A stretch of DNA of 64,000 bases. Source: Mediterraneibacter agrestimuris (GTDB lineage Bacteria > Bacillota > Clostridia > Lachnospirales > Lachnospiraceae). The DNA is taken from assembly GCF_943193195.1 (NCBI RefSeq), contig NZ_CALPDG010000006.1:1-64000 (forward strand), in the 5' to 3' direction. The notes beneath the pieces are model-generated. The model saw only the letters and a list, made by a program, of their open reading frames with translations. It was not told where the DNA came from and did not search any database. Made by a program: the position numbers and the translations under genes. Of this stretch, positions 1-9,030 are shown in pieces; positions within the stretch are counted from its first letter, which is position 1, and each line of letters begins with the position of its first letter.

Positions 1-218
1 TGGCAGAGCATCTGGAGCAGGTTTTCATCATCTTTATGGATGCGGAATGAAGCAGGGTCATTGGTCTTGAAACTGGCCTTCAAGAGTTTTTCAAAGCCAA
101 GAACATGGAGGAATTCCTTCATCATAAGAAGCCCGCCATCGGAAGAGAGTTCACCTCCGTCAAAATTTACTATAAACTGCTTATTGCATTTAAGCTGGAT
201 ATCCTTTAAACTATGCAT
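1..218 (-). CDS. IS1380-family transposase, N-terminal fragment
   Basis: Reading the complement from the ATG at 218, preceded by AAGGAG, gives 72 codons that run off the window. The peptide begins MHSLKDIQLKCNKQF and continues IVNFDGGELSSDGGLLMMKEF, the typical N-terminal signature of IS1380-type DDE transposases (NFDGG-LSSD-GLLL). The protein is truncated only by the window edge, so catalytic residues cannot be inspected. It would mobilise the element that interrupts the adjacent GH3 gene. Confidence 0.8.
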   Translation of the reverse strand, partial: MHSLKDIQLKCNKQFIVNFDGGELSSDGGLLMMKEFLHVLGFEKLLKASFKTNDPASFRIHKDDENLLQMLC

Positions 219-393
219 AGAGTTTCTCCTTTGCAGAATTTATGTATGGTTGAGGTCCAACATAATTATAGCAAATCTGAAACTCTTTTTTAACCAAAAA
301 TAGTTTCACCTACTAAGTGAAAATGTAAAGCGGTTGAAAACACAGTAACTATACGGGTTTTTCCATAATTGGTACCGCCAGCGTGAATAATTC
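1..393 (-). mobile_element. IS1380-family insertion sequence, partial (cut by window edge)
   Basis: The element is recognised from the N-terminal part of its transposase, which reads leftwards off the window. Its inner boundary is inferred. GH3 homology of the neighbouring gene stops after the residues RESIIL (complement of about 393-410), and everything from about 393 down to the transposase start is foreign to that enzyme. A promoter-like TTGCTATAATTATG lies upstream of the transposase. The terminal inverted repeat cannot be delimited because the other end lies outside the window, so 393 is an estimate of the insertion point. Confidence 0.6.
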
Positions 394-1373
394 AGGATAA
401 TAGATTCCCTTGCCGTTTCCAGTGTTTTCTGCCGATGTTCCGGCGTGTTATAAGCTCCGCTCTTTCTTGTGCCATCCATCATATGCAGCTTTATCATCAG
501 CATCAGAATTCGTACCACTTTCTCGTCTACTGCTGATTCTTTGATTTCTCCCTTTTCTATCTTTTCTTTCAATGGATCTGCCATAAAATACTTATCAAAA
601 TTATCGGTTACGGACATCTCAATATCCAACTGAGAAGCCGCCGCCTTTTCCGTATCATGGACAGCTCCCCAATCGGATACGACAACACCGTCGTATCCCC
701 ATTCTTTCCGCAGAATATCATTCAACAGATATTCACTCTGACAACAGTGTTCTCCATACAGTAAATTGTAAGCTCCCATCATAGTATAGACACCACCCTT
801 TTTGACTGCATCATAAAATACCGGAAGATAAATTTCCCGCAGAGCATGCTCATCCACTTCCACATCCACCCAAAGACGTTCTGTCTCCTGATTATTGGCT
901 GCAAAATGCTTCACACAAGCCGCCACATCCCATTCCTGCACACCTTGTATATAAGGTATAGCAAGTTCCTTAGTCAGATAAGGATCCTCGCTGAAATACT
1001 CAAAGTTCCTTCCACAAAGAGGACTTCTCTTAATGTTGACTCCGGGTCCTAAGATAACGTCTTTTCCACGTCCTCTTGCCTCTTCGCCAAGTACACATCC
1101 CGTCTCTTTCGCAAGCTGGCGATTCCATGTAGAAGCCAATGCACTGTTGCACGGAAGATAAGTCACATAATCATCGGAATGTCCGACCGTCTGCCATTTT
1201 GATGCCTCAAACTCCTGACGGACCCCCATAGGTCCGTCGGAGAATTTTATCGGCAAAATTCCAAGCCGCGGGACTCCCGCTGTCTGAAATAACTGCGCAC
1301 CATGAATCATTCCGATCTTTTCATCTAAAGTCAGCTTCCCAAGTAACTCTTCTGCCTGTCTTCTCAATTTCAT
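306..1373 (-). pseudogene. Glycoside hydrolase family 3 (beta-glucosidase), truncated by IS insertion
   Basis: This is a GH3 beta-glucosidase/beta-xylosidase type enzyme without signal peptide, expected to cut terminal beta-glucosyl (or xylosyl) residues in the cytoplasm. Visible GH3 signatures are the N-terminal KLTLDEKIGMIHG, the substrate-site block NIKRSPLCGRNFEYFSEDP and the nucleophile motif VVSDWG (Asp about 234). The open frame is 355 residues against about 700-800 for the family. True homology ends at RESIIL, where the family normally continues with LKNEG; the last 29 residues are read from insertion-element DNA. The second sandwich domain, which normally provides the acid/base residue, is absent, so the product should be inactive. 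It lies 50 nt downstream of the GH31 gene on the same strand and was probably co-transcribed with it. Confidence 0.8.
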
Positions 1374-1423
1374 CTGTTTTTCACCTCACACATTTTTGCA
1401 GTCTGCTTTCATGGCAGTCATAC

Positions 1424-3748
1424 CTATTCCATCTCACATATAAATGTAGTTCCTCTTTCTTCCACAGTCACAACTGTGTCCTCTCCGTCAAGTTCCATTT
1501 TGGCTCCCTGTACAGATTTAACAATGCAATTGACAAACCGGATCTTAGCTCCGGCTGTCACCTTTCCGGTAATCTTGCTGCCCTCATTTACAAAAGAAGC
1601 TGTCAGCACTTCTTTTTCTGCCTGATATACACATGTTTCTGCTTTGTCCGTCAGTCCGAATACCTTCAACTCCAGATTGTCCGCAAATGTATAATCTATC
1701 GTATCGTATTCGATTCCTGAAGCTACAATGCTGTTTTCTTTTACCCAAAGCGGAATAGACAGATAATCATGAATCTCTTTTCTCCATGTACCGCCCCACA
1801 CTGTTTCGCCCGTTAGATAATTGGTCCATGTTCCCTCCGGAAGATAATATTCTGCAATGCCTTTTTCATTGAAGATCGGCGCTACAAGCAAAGCGTCTCC
1901 CATCATATACTGTCTGTCCAGATAGCGGCAGTTTCTGTCTGTCTCGAATTCAATCGCCATACTTCTCATCATCGGCACACCTGTCCTGGAAGTGTCAACT
2001 GCACTGCTGTACAGATAAGGAAGTAATTCCAACTTCAATCTTGTAAAATATCTTACCACGTCCACAGCCTCTTCATCATAAATCCACGGCACACGGTAGG
2101 AAGTACTTCCATGCAGACGGCTGTGGGAAGACAACAATCCAAATGCTGCCCATCTTTTATATACATCTGGCGTGGACTGGCTTTCAAAGCCTCCTATATC
2201 ATGACTCCAATACCCAAAACCGCTGCTTGTCAAAGACAGTCCGCCCCGCAGGCTCTCACTCATAGATTCATAATCAGACCAACAGTCACCGCCCCAGTGT
2301 ACCGGGAATTTCTGACCGCCCACAGTTGCAGACCTTGCAAAAAGCACTGCTTCTTCTTTACCGCGTTTTCTCTCAATTACTTCATATACTGCTTTGTTAT
2401 AAAGATATGTATAAAAGTTATGCATTTTCTCCGGATCAGCCTCATTATAATACACTGCATCCGTTGGAATCCGTTCTCCAAAATCAGTTTTAAAACAATC
2501 CACTCCCATATCCAGCAGTTCTTCCAGTTTTGTCTGATACCACCTTACTGCTTCCGGATTAGTAAAGTCAACGATCGCCAAACCGGGCTGCCACATATCC
2601 CACTGCCATACATCACCGTTCGGACGTTTCAGAAAATAACCTTTCTTCCTGCCTTCTTCAAACAAGATAGATTCCTGTCCGATATAGGAATTAATCCATA
2701 CGCAAACCTTCAGCCCCTTTGCCTTAATCCTCTCAAGCATTCCTTTCGGATCCGGGAATACACGCTCATCCCAGACAAAATCTGTCCAATGGAACTCCCG
2801 CATCCAGCAGCAGTCAAAATGGAACACACTAAGGGGAATCCCTCTCTCTTGCATCCCGTCAATAAAGCTCATAACAGTTTTCTCATCATAATCCGTTGTA
2901 AAGGAAGTTGACAGCCACAGGCCAAAGGTCCACTGCGGAGGCAGCGCCGGCTTTCCGGTAATATCTGTATAACGCATCAGAACATCTTTCATCGTTGGTC
3001 CATCAATAAAGAAATAATCCAACCTTTCTCCCTTTACACTAAATCCTACTTTGGACACCTGCTCTGTCGCAACTTCAAATTCTACCTTTTCCGGATGATT
3101 CACAAAGACACCATAGCCGCGGTTTGACAGATAAAATGGTATATTTTTGTAAGACTGGTCTGTACTGGTTCCTCCGTCTTCATTCCAGATTTCTACGGAC
3201 TGTCCATTTCTCACAAATGGTGAAAAACGCTCGCCAAGACCGTAGATCAGTTCATCTACAGAAAGTCCAAGCTGCTGTCTCATATAAGCATTACCGCCAC
3301 TGTCATAAGCAAAGCCCTTCCAATCCTCTTTCAGATATGCCAAATCTCTCCCAAGACTTTTCGTCAGCAGTTCCCCGTCTCTTTCATAGCGCATAGACCA
3401 ATTTTCTTTATCGATCACGAGACTCAAACGCCCGCTTCTGACTGTCAGAAATCTCTCCTCTTCTATCATTTCCAGCGCCCCTTTTTGAAACAGCTCCAAT
3501 TCAAATTCCGGTGCTTTTTCCATAACACCCCTATGATGAAACGTCTGCACCCTGATAACGTTTGGCATGGGGGCTGAAATCTTCACCGTCAGGCTGATCC
3601 CTCCGAGAGTATCTCCTTTTTTTTCGATCCGGCTTGTGGGTGCAGCCAATGTTACCTCTTCATCACCTTTTCTCACCTCATATACATGCTGTGGGGAAAA
3701 ACATTCAATTCCTTCTTTAAATAACCAGCATCCGTTGTGAAATTTCAT
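1424..3748 (-). CDS. yicI: GH31 alpha-xylosidase (YicI type)
   Basis: A cytoplasmic alpha-glycosidase of 774 residues, the usual YicI length, predicted to release alpha-1,6-linked xylose from the non-reducing end of xyloglucan oligosaccharides. The nucleophile segment reads CFKTDFGERIPTDA (Asp about 422), and KTDFGE is the form typical of alpha-xylosidases rather than alpha-glucosidases. The acid/base region reads GDCWSDYESMSESLRGGLS (about residue 489), followed by GYWSHDIGGF. The N-terminal beta-sandwich domain (about 1-270) and C-terminal beta domains are complete, and no signal peptide is seen. It is the first gene of a leftward unit with the interrupted GH3 gene and is divergent from the sensor kinase gene. 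An alpha-glucosidase specificity is possible but less likely. Confidence 0.9.
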   Translation of the reverse strand: MKFHNGCWLFKEGIECFSPQHVYEVRKGDEEVTLAAPTSRIEKKGDTLGGISLTVKISAPMPNVIRVQTFHHRGVMEKAPEFELELFQKGALEMIEEERFLTVRSGRLSLVIDKENWSMRYERDGELLTKSLGRDLAYLKEDWKGFAYDSGGNAYMRQQLGLSVDELIYGLGERFSPFVRNGQSVEIWNEDGGTSTDQSYKNIPFYLSNRGYGVFVNHPEKVEFEVATEQVSKVGFSVKGERLDYFFIDGPTMKDVLMRYTDITGKPALPPQWTFGLWLSTSFTTDYDEKTVMSFIDGMQERGIPLSVFHFDCCWMREFHWTDFVWDERVFPDPKGMLERIKAKGLKVCVWINSYIGQESILFEEGRKKGYFLKRPNGDVWQWDMWQPGLAIVDFTNPEAVRWYQTKLEELLDMGVDCFKTDFGERIPTDAVYYNEADPEKMHNFYTYLYNKAVYEVIERKRGKEEAVLFARSATVGGQKFPVHWGGDCWSDYESMSESLRGGLSLTSSGFGYWSHDIGGFESQSTPDVYKRWAAFGLLSSHSRLHGSTSYRVPWIYDEEAVDVVRYFTRLKLELLPYLYSSAVDTSRTGVPMMRSMAIEFETDRNCRYLDRQYMMGDALLVAPIFNEKGIAEYYLPEGTWTNYLTGETVWGGTWRKEIHDYLSIPLWVKENSIVASGIEYDTIDYTFADNLELKVFGLTDKAETCVYQAEKEVLTASFVNEGSKITGKVTAGAKIRFVNCIVKSVQGAKMELDGEDTVVTVEERGTTFICEME

Positions 3749-3878
3749 GATTCTAAGTCCTCCTATGTCTTTATGAAATAAATAATTTTCCTTTTATACG
3801 TTTTCATTATAAAAAAATCAGCTTAGAAAAAATACCACACGTTTCGGAACGAAAATACCCCTCTTTTCAGAGTTTTTA

Positions 3879-3907
3879 TTGTTTTTTTACCCACATTTAA
3901 ATATAAT
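3879..3907 (+). promoter_or_regulatory. Putative sigma-A promoter of the sensor kinase operon
   Basis: TTGTTT at 3879-3884 and TATAAT at 3902-3907 are separated by 17 nt, about 70 nt before the kinase start codon. The 227-nt space 3749-3975 also has to hold the leftward promoter of the GH31 gene; I could not assign that promoter with confidence. A ribosome-binding site AAAGGAG lies before the ATG at 3976. Confidence 0.5.
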
Positions 3908-3975
3908 AAAACTATATCCGGCGAAAGATTTTTATCGGACAGACAATTGATGCTGATTATAAAAGGAGTTTCCTG

Positions 3976-5799
3976 ATGCACTTTAACAAACTTTATTTAC
4001 GATTCTTTTCAAAACAAAAAGTAGGCAGACAACTGATGACATTATATTTCTTCATCATTTTGCTTCCGGTTCTGATCTTAAGTCTTACCATTTACTTTAT
4101 ATCAAATAAGCAGATTACTGAGAATTATACAAGCCTGACTGAATCCAAGGCATTTCAGTTCCGCTCCGTCCTCGTTGCAACAACCCTTTCTCTGAACGAG
4201 ACCTATGAGGCTGTAGCATGGGATGACTCCTTGCAAAGTCTCCTGTCTCAGACTTATACGGATGAAGACTCTGCCCAGGAAGCTCTGACTAGTTACGATA
4301 CTTTTGACAGTATTATGAAAAATCAGACAGCATTGACTGATATGCGTTTATATATCCATTGTGACAAAATGCCTCTAACTAAAAACTACAGCCATTTTTA
4401 TCCGATCACAGCGGAAACAGAGTCCGAAGAATGGTATCAAAAAGCTATTTCCCAGAGGAACAATTTCTGGAAAAGCAACCTCTATACTTCCGTTTCCAAC
4501 TCCAGTCCTGAATCATGGACACTAAATTACTACTGTCGGATCCCACTTCCCCAGATTGATTCCGAGGCATTTCTGGTGATGACAGTTTCCAACAACCACC
4601 TTCGGAATCTATTCCGGACGGGAGATTATGAGGTATACATCTCTGTGAATGAAGATCCAGTCTTCTTAAGCAGTTCACGGAACTATGCCGGAAATGAATT
4701 CCCGGTTGTGATCAACGCCCCCTCCCGCTTTTATGATGAAGCCGGGAAGATGGAGTTAAATGGGGCAATGACAATGGCTGCCATACAGACTTTCCAGTCC
4801 TATTCCACAAAGGATCAATTCAAGATTCTGGTGATAGACCCAATGGCAATTCCCTACCTGCAAAAGATAGAGCTTGCATTTCTATTGATAGGGATATCTG
4901 TACTGGCTGTGTCTGCACTGTTGATTTACCTGTATACCACCTATTTCAGCGCAAGAATCCAGACTCTCCGCCTTGCTATGTACAAGGTCTCACACAATGA
5001 CTATGAAATTGTAAACAGTATTCAGGGCGATGATGAATTAAGCGCCACATTCCGAGATTTGAAGGTCATGATTGAAAAGCTAAAAGAAACAGAAGCTCAG
5101 ATTTATGAAGCTCAGATCAAAGAACAGGAACTGTCTAACCAGCAGCAGCAGATGGAGTTAAAACTGTTGGCAAACCAGATCAACCCTCATTTTCTCTATA
5201 ACACACTGGAGATGATCCGTATGAAAGCATTTGCCAACGGGGATAGGGACGTAGCCAAAGCAATCAAACTCCTCGGCAAATCCATGCGCTATGTGCTGGA
5301 CAATACCAAGTCCACGGCAACTACACTGGATAAGGAAATTGACTATATCTCTTCCTATCTGCAGATACAGAAGCTGCGTTTTGAAGAACAAATGGATTAC
5401 ACTATCGAAATTGATAATAAACTAGATTTAAAAGCATACCGGATTCTCCCGCTTTTGATTCAGCCTCTTGTGGAAAATGCAATCTCTCACGGTCTTGCCG
5501 ATACAGAAAAGGACGGGCATATCCGCTTCAGACTATACATCACTTCAGATGACCTTCTTATGGCCGAAGTATACGACAATGGATGCGGTATGACAGCGGA
5601 AAAGCTTGCAGATGTCATTGCTCATCTGGACGTCCCGCAAAATGAAGCAGAACATGGAGTCGGTCTATACAATATCAACAACCGCGTCCATCTCTTCTAC
5701 GGCGAGGAGTACGGTCTGAATATCAAAAGCCGGCCGGGAGAGGGAACTTTGATTACACTGACCGTTCCATTATTAAATCTGACGGAGGAAGTAAAATGA
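3976..5799 (+). CDS. Sensor histidine kinase, YesM family
   Basis: A membrane sensor kinase of 607 residues. Transmembrane helix 1 is at about 18-43, an extracytoplasmic sensor region at about 45-290 and helix 2 at about 293-320. These are followed by a HAMP segment, a His_kinase box with the phospho-acceptor in NQINPHFLYNTLEMIR, and an HATPase domain with LIQPLVENAISHGL and GCGM/GVGLYNI nucleotide-binding motifs. This two-helix, His_kinase (LytS/YesM-type) layout is typical of Firmicute sugar sensors that work with AraC-type response regulators. The stop overlaps the next start by 4 nt, so the two proteins are translationally coupled. Its position inside a block of glycoside hydrolase and Lpl-type transporter genes suggests it senses the oligosaccharide imported by that locus. 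Confidence 0.93.
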   Translation: MHFNKLYLRFFSKQKVGRQLMTLYFFIILLPVLILSLTIYFISNKQITENYTSLTESKAFQFRSVLVATTLSLNETYEAVAWDDSLQSLLSQTYTDEDSAQEALTSYDTFDSIMKNQTALTDMRLYIHCDKMPLTKNYSHFYPITAETESEEWYQKAISQRNNFWKSNLYTSVSNSSPESWTLNYYCRIPLPQIDSEAFLVMTVSNNHLRNLFRTGDYEVYISVNEDPVFLSSSRNYAGNEFPVVINAPSRFYDEAGKMELNGAMTMAAIQTFQSYSTKDQFKILVIDPMAIPYLQKIELAFLLIGISVLAVSALLIYLYTTYFSARIQTLRLAMYKVSHNDYEIVNSIQGDDELSATFRDLKVMIEKLKETEAQIYEAQIKEQELSNQQQQMELKLLANQINPHFLYNTLEMIRMKAFANGDRDVAKAIKLLGKSMRYVLDNTKSTATTLDKEIDYISSYLQIQKLRFEEQMDYTIEIDNKLDLKAYRILPLLIQPLVENAISHGLADTEKDGHIRFRLYITSDDLLMAEVYDNGCGMTAEKLADVIAHLDVPQNEAEHGVGLYNINNRVHLFYGEEYGLNIKSRPGEGTLITLTVPLLNLTEEVK

Positions 5800-7343
5800 A
5801 TGTATTGATTGCAGATGATGAACGAGTTGTTCTGGAGGGATTAAAATATATCATCGACTGGCACGGTCTCGGGTTTTCAATCTGTGGCACGTCTTCTAAC
5901 GGTGCCGATGCCCTTGAAAAAATCTTAAGCCTGAATCCGGATCTCTGCCTTTTGGATATCCGAATGCCGAAGATGAATGGAATTGAAGTTGTACAGGCTG
6001 CCGTAGAACAGGGCTACACCGGCAAATTCATCATATTAAGCGGTGTCACAGATTTCAAACTGGCACAGACCGCCATGCGCTATGGTGTTGATTTTTACCT
6101 GACCAAACCAATTGACGAAGATGAACTGAAACAGGCTGTAACCACTGTCCGGGAACTGATTCTTTCAGAAGAAAAAAACCAGATCTTCTATAAAGAATAT
6201 CGTGACAAGGCTAAGCAAAGTATTTTGCAGGAAATTCTGCTCAACACATGTGACTATTATAAGTTGGATTTAGATGACTTGCACCTGAATGCCAATATTT
6301 ATCAAGTTGTCTCCTATGAGAATTATAATCAGGAATTCTTTTATCAGACATGGAATTTTGCGGATTTAATGCGTGTATCAAATCAAGATAACAATACTTT
6401 CGACTTATTAGAGCTAGACCGGCGCAAGATTATTTTGCTGAAAGGCGACTTTGCGATTTCCAAATTTGAGAACCTGCTTGCTCATTATCAGCTAAAACCG
6501 CAGAAAGGTTCTCCTTTCGATTCGGTATTTCTCGCTTATGGACAGAAAGTCTCCCGGATACAGGATATTTATCTCTCCTATCAGGACATCTGCCAGTTAT
6601 CGGAACGGCGCTTTTTCTGTGAGGAGAACCAACATATCATTGGCTATGAGGAACTTCTGAAGAAATATCAGAACTTGACCGCCTCCGCCCTTACTCAAAA
6701 TACAGCGCCTGACTATGCTGAACGATTTTTAAACTACATTCAGTCTCATAATCAGACGCTCATTACGGAAACGCTGCGTGAATTAAATACATACCTTGTA
6801 TCCCTGAACACAGATATTGCCAACATTAAGCATTTTCTCATTGACCTTTATATTCTGGTCAAACAGAAAATTATGCATCTGTATCCGGACGTGGATATTC
6901 CGTTCCCGGCAAATGCTGCGGCAATTGATTTGCTGGAACGCAAATATTATCTCTACGAAATTATCACATTTCTCGCAGAACAATTTGATATGTGGCTCCA
7001 CTCCGTAGGATATTCTTCCGGTGAAAATGTAATGGATGAGGTTCTGTACTACATCCACCACAACTATCAGGAAAATTTAAAGCTGGAAACCATCGCGCCT
7101 CTGTTTGGATACAACAGTTCCTATCTGGGAAAGATATTTAACAAACGGGTCGGCATCAACTTCACTTCCTATGTAGATCAAATCCGCATCGAGGAAGCCA
7201 AAAAGCTGCTGGGACAAGACCGCCTGAAGGTCTATGAAATTGCCAAGCAGGTAGGTTACAGCAATGTGGATTACTTCCATAAAAAGTTTAAAAAACACGT
7301 GGGTACTAGTCCTGCTGAGTACCGGAAAAATCTCTGTCCATAA
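5796..7343 (+). CDS. Response regulator with AraC-type DNA-binding domain, YesN family
   Basis: Cytoplasmic transcription regulator of 515 residues. The receiver domain (about 1-120) shows the acidic pair in IADDERVV, the phospho-acceptor in LLDIRMPKMNG (Asp about 54) and a conserved Lys in YLTKPIDEDE. A long central linker follows. The C-terminal AraC HTH (about 412-512) carries LETIAPLFGYNSSYLGKIF and YEIAKQVGYSNVDYFHKKFK. It is the cognate partner of the kinase encoded just upstream, with a 4-nt gene overlap. Likely targets are the flanking GH31-GH3 unit and the leftward permease-to-esterase operon. Its 3' end overlaps the convergent esterase gene by 38 nt. Confidence 0.93.
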   Translation: MNVLIADDERVVLEGLKYIIDWHGLGFSICGTSSNGADALEKILSLNPDLCLLDIRMPKMNGIEVVQAAVEQGYTGKFIILSGVTDFKLAQTAMRYGVDFYLTKPIDEDELKQAVTTVRELILSEEKNQIFYKEYRDKAKQSILQEILLNTCDYYKLDLDDLHLNANIYQVVSYENYNQEFFYQTWNFADLMRVSNQDNNTFDLLELDRRKIILLKGDFAISKFENLLAHYQLKPQKGSPFDSVFLAYGQKVSRIQDIYLSYQDICQLSERRFFCEENQHIIGYEELLKKYQNLTASALTQNTAPDYAERFLNYIQSHNQTLITETLRELNTYLVSLNTDIANIKHFLIDLYILVKQKIMHLYPDVDIPFPANAAAIDLLERKYYLYEIITFLAEQFDMWLHSVGYSSGENVMDEVLYYIHHNYQENLKLETIAPLFGYNSSYLGKIFNKRVGINFTSYVDQIRIEEAKKLLGQDRLKVYEIAKQVGYSNVDYFHKKFKKHVGTSPAEYRKNLCP

Positions 7344-8322
7344 ATTCAATCATGGCACGGCTCCACGGATAGGCAGATTTTGAAAATGCCAGTGCACATC
7401 CGTGGCCGCCGGTCGGATATACATATGTATCACTTGGCACATCTGCCTTCTTAAGCGCCTCGCCCATTCTGACTGTATTGGATGGCGGCACACAGTCGTC
7501 ATCTGCACAAGTCCACACAAAACTCGGCGGATACTTCTTTGTCACCATATATTCTACAGACAATTCCAGCATAAGCTTTCGATCCCCTTTGGTCAGATTC
7601 ACCGCACTGCCCTCATGGGCTTCTTTTACAAAGCTGATGACCGGATAACCCAGACAGATTTTGTCCGGCTTTGCCGCCCCCTCATAGAGCGCCGCTTCTG
7701 AAGCGCAGAGATGTCCTCCTGCTGAGAACCCCATGGTCATCACATTCTCTGAATCCACGCCCAGCTCATTTGCGTGTTCTCTCACAAGTCGAAGCGCCTC
7801 CGCCAAATCCTCCTGAGGCTCGGGATACGCTGCCGGAGCCACCCGGTATTTCAATATAAACGCCCGGTATCCCTGTGCCTCCATGAAGTGCATGACCGGA
7901 GTTCCCTCTCCACTGAAGCATACATTTTCATAGCCGCCGCCCGGGCAGATAATAACTGCGGGCTTTTTATCCGTCACTTTCAACTCATTGCGTGCAACCA
8001 AAAAAACACCACGTTTCTCACTCTTACTGTCATTCCCCAACACCCAGTCCTCTGACGGATTCCAGAGTGAAATACATCGTCTCGTATGATTTTCCCGGAT
8101 ATCCAGAACTAGATTAACCGCATCCAAAAGCTGATCAACTACATTTGAAAAGGGTTCATCCCATGGCGTCTCTCCAAACTGCTGTGCCAGCATAAAAGGT
8201 TCTCCATAATACTCCTTCGGAAACATGGATAGCAGATATTCCGAATAAAACACCTTCAGATACTGCGCCATATCCGGATAAGCCAATATGTCATTCATGG
8301 AATTATATTTTGTAAATCTCAT
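7306..8322 (-). CDS. Alpha/beta-hydrolase esterase (BD-FAE/acetyl-esterase type)
   Basis: A 338-residue cytoplasmic hydrolase of the alpha/beta fold, probably removing acetyl (or related acyl) groups from imported oligosaccharides. The oxyanion-hole motif is seen in VIICPGGGYENVCFSGEG, the nucleophile elbow in TMGFSAGGHLCAS (G-x-S-x-G), an acidic residue in TCADDDCVPP and the catalytic His in YPTGGHGCALAF. No signal peptide is present. It is the last gene of the leftward operon. Its start overlaps the end of the SGNH esterase gene by 20 nt and its end runs 38 nt into the convergent response-regulator gene. Substrate is inferred from context only. Confidence 0.8.
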   Translation of the reverse strand: MRFTKYNSMNDILAYPDMAQYLKVFYSEYLLSMFPKEYYGEPFMLAQQFGETPWDEPFSNVVDQLLDAVNLVLDIRENHTRRCISLWNPSEDWVLGNDSKSEKRGVFLVARNELKVTDKKPAVIICPGGGYENVCFSGEGTPVMHFMEAQGYRAFILKYRVAPAAYPEPQEDLAEALRLVREHANELGVDSENVMTMGFSAGGHLCASEAALYEGAAKPDKICLGYPVISFVKEAHEGSAVNLTKGDRKLMLELSVEYMVTKKYPPSFVWTCADDDCVPPSNTVRMGEALKKADVPSDTYVYPTGGHGCALAFSKSAYPWSRAMIEFMDRDFSGTQQD

Positions 8323-9013
8323 TCTGTTTTCCCCTCACTTCTTCATGTGATAAATATTTCTCACCAAGGACTATATGACCTGCTGCCTTTAACCACTGTT
8401 CTGCAATCAGCCCATGACCATTCTCGGTGGGATGTACCCCGTCCCAGATCCAGTATGCCGTATCCTGATTCTCACATGCCTGTTCAAAACACTCCTGAAG
8501 AGGTACAAACACTGCCCCAAATTCTTCTGCTATCTGCCTTGTCTCTTTCTGATATTCTTGTATACAATGATGCCACAATTCATAATCGTTATCATAAACC
8601 GGACCATGCTGCCCGATAAACGGCTCACATATAACAAACTGCACCTCCGGCAGCGCCGTCCTGATTTCTTTCAGCATCATACGATAAATGATCCCGTATG
8701 CTTCTCTTCCCGTTGCATGCCGGGCATGCTCTGCCTGAGGACCATCGTTTACTCCTACGAGAATACTGACCACATTTGGTTTCCATGCTATCACATCTTC
8801 ATAGATCCTTCCATAAAGTTCAATGATACGATTGCCGGAAATTCCCCTGTTTATAAAATGCAGATTCTTCTCCGGATATTTGCTTCCCAGCAGAGCGTTG
8901 ATAATATAAGCATAGCTGTGCCCCATCTGGTGGTTCAGATCCTCTCTGTCCTTCTCGTCCTTATAACGATTGCCGTCTGTTATACTGTCTCCATAAAATA
9001 ATATTGTTTTCAT
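8303..9013 (-). CDS. SGNH/GDSL-family esterase
   Basis: A 236-residue cytoplasmic SGNH hydrolase. Block I is FYGDSITDGNRY (nucleophile Ser), block II contains RGISGNRI, block III is LVGVNDGPQAEH and block V is WDGVHPTENGHGLIAEQW with the catalytic Asp/His pair. Family members of this size are often carbohydrate acetylesterases. It lies 18 nt downstream of the fucosidase gene and overlaps the following alpha/beta esterase gene by 20 nt, so both de-acylases are made together. Two different esterase folds side by side suggest acetyl groups at more than one position of the substrate. The exact specificity is not readable from sequence. Confidence 0.85.
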   Translation of the reverse strand: MKTILFYGDSITDGNRYKDEKDREDLNHQMGHSYAYIINALLGSKYPEKNLHFINRGISGNRIIELYGRIYEDVIAWKPNVVSILVGVNDGPQAEHARHATGREAYGIIYRMMLKEIRTALPEVQFVICEPFIGQHGPVYDNDYELWHHCIQEYQKETRQIAEEFGAVFVPLQECFEQACENQDTAYWIWDGVHPTENGHGLIAEQWLKAAGHIVLGEKYLSHEEVRGKQNEIYKI

Positions 9014-9030
9014 TTACATTTCCCCACTTT

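Noticed and set aside
2111-2911. Long plus-strand open frame (266 codons) opposite the GH31 gene
   Set aside because: It is antisense to strongly conserved GH31 motifs, has no ribosome-binding site and gives a low-complexity, Cys/His-rich peptide typical of a shadow frame.
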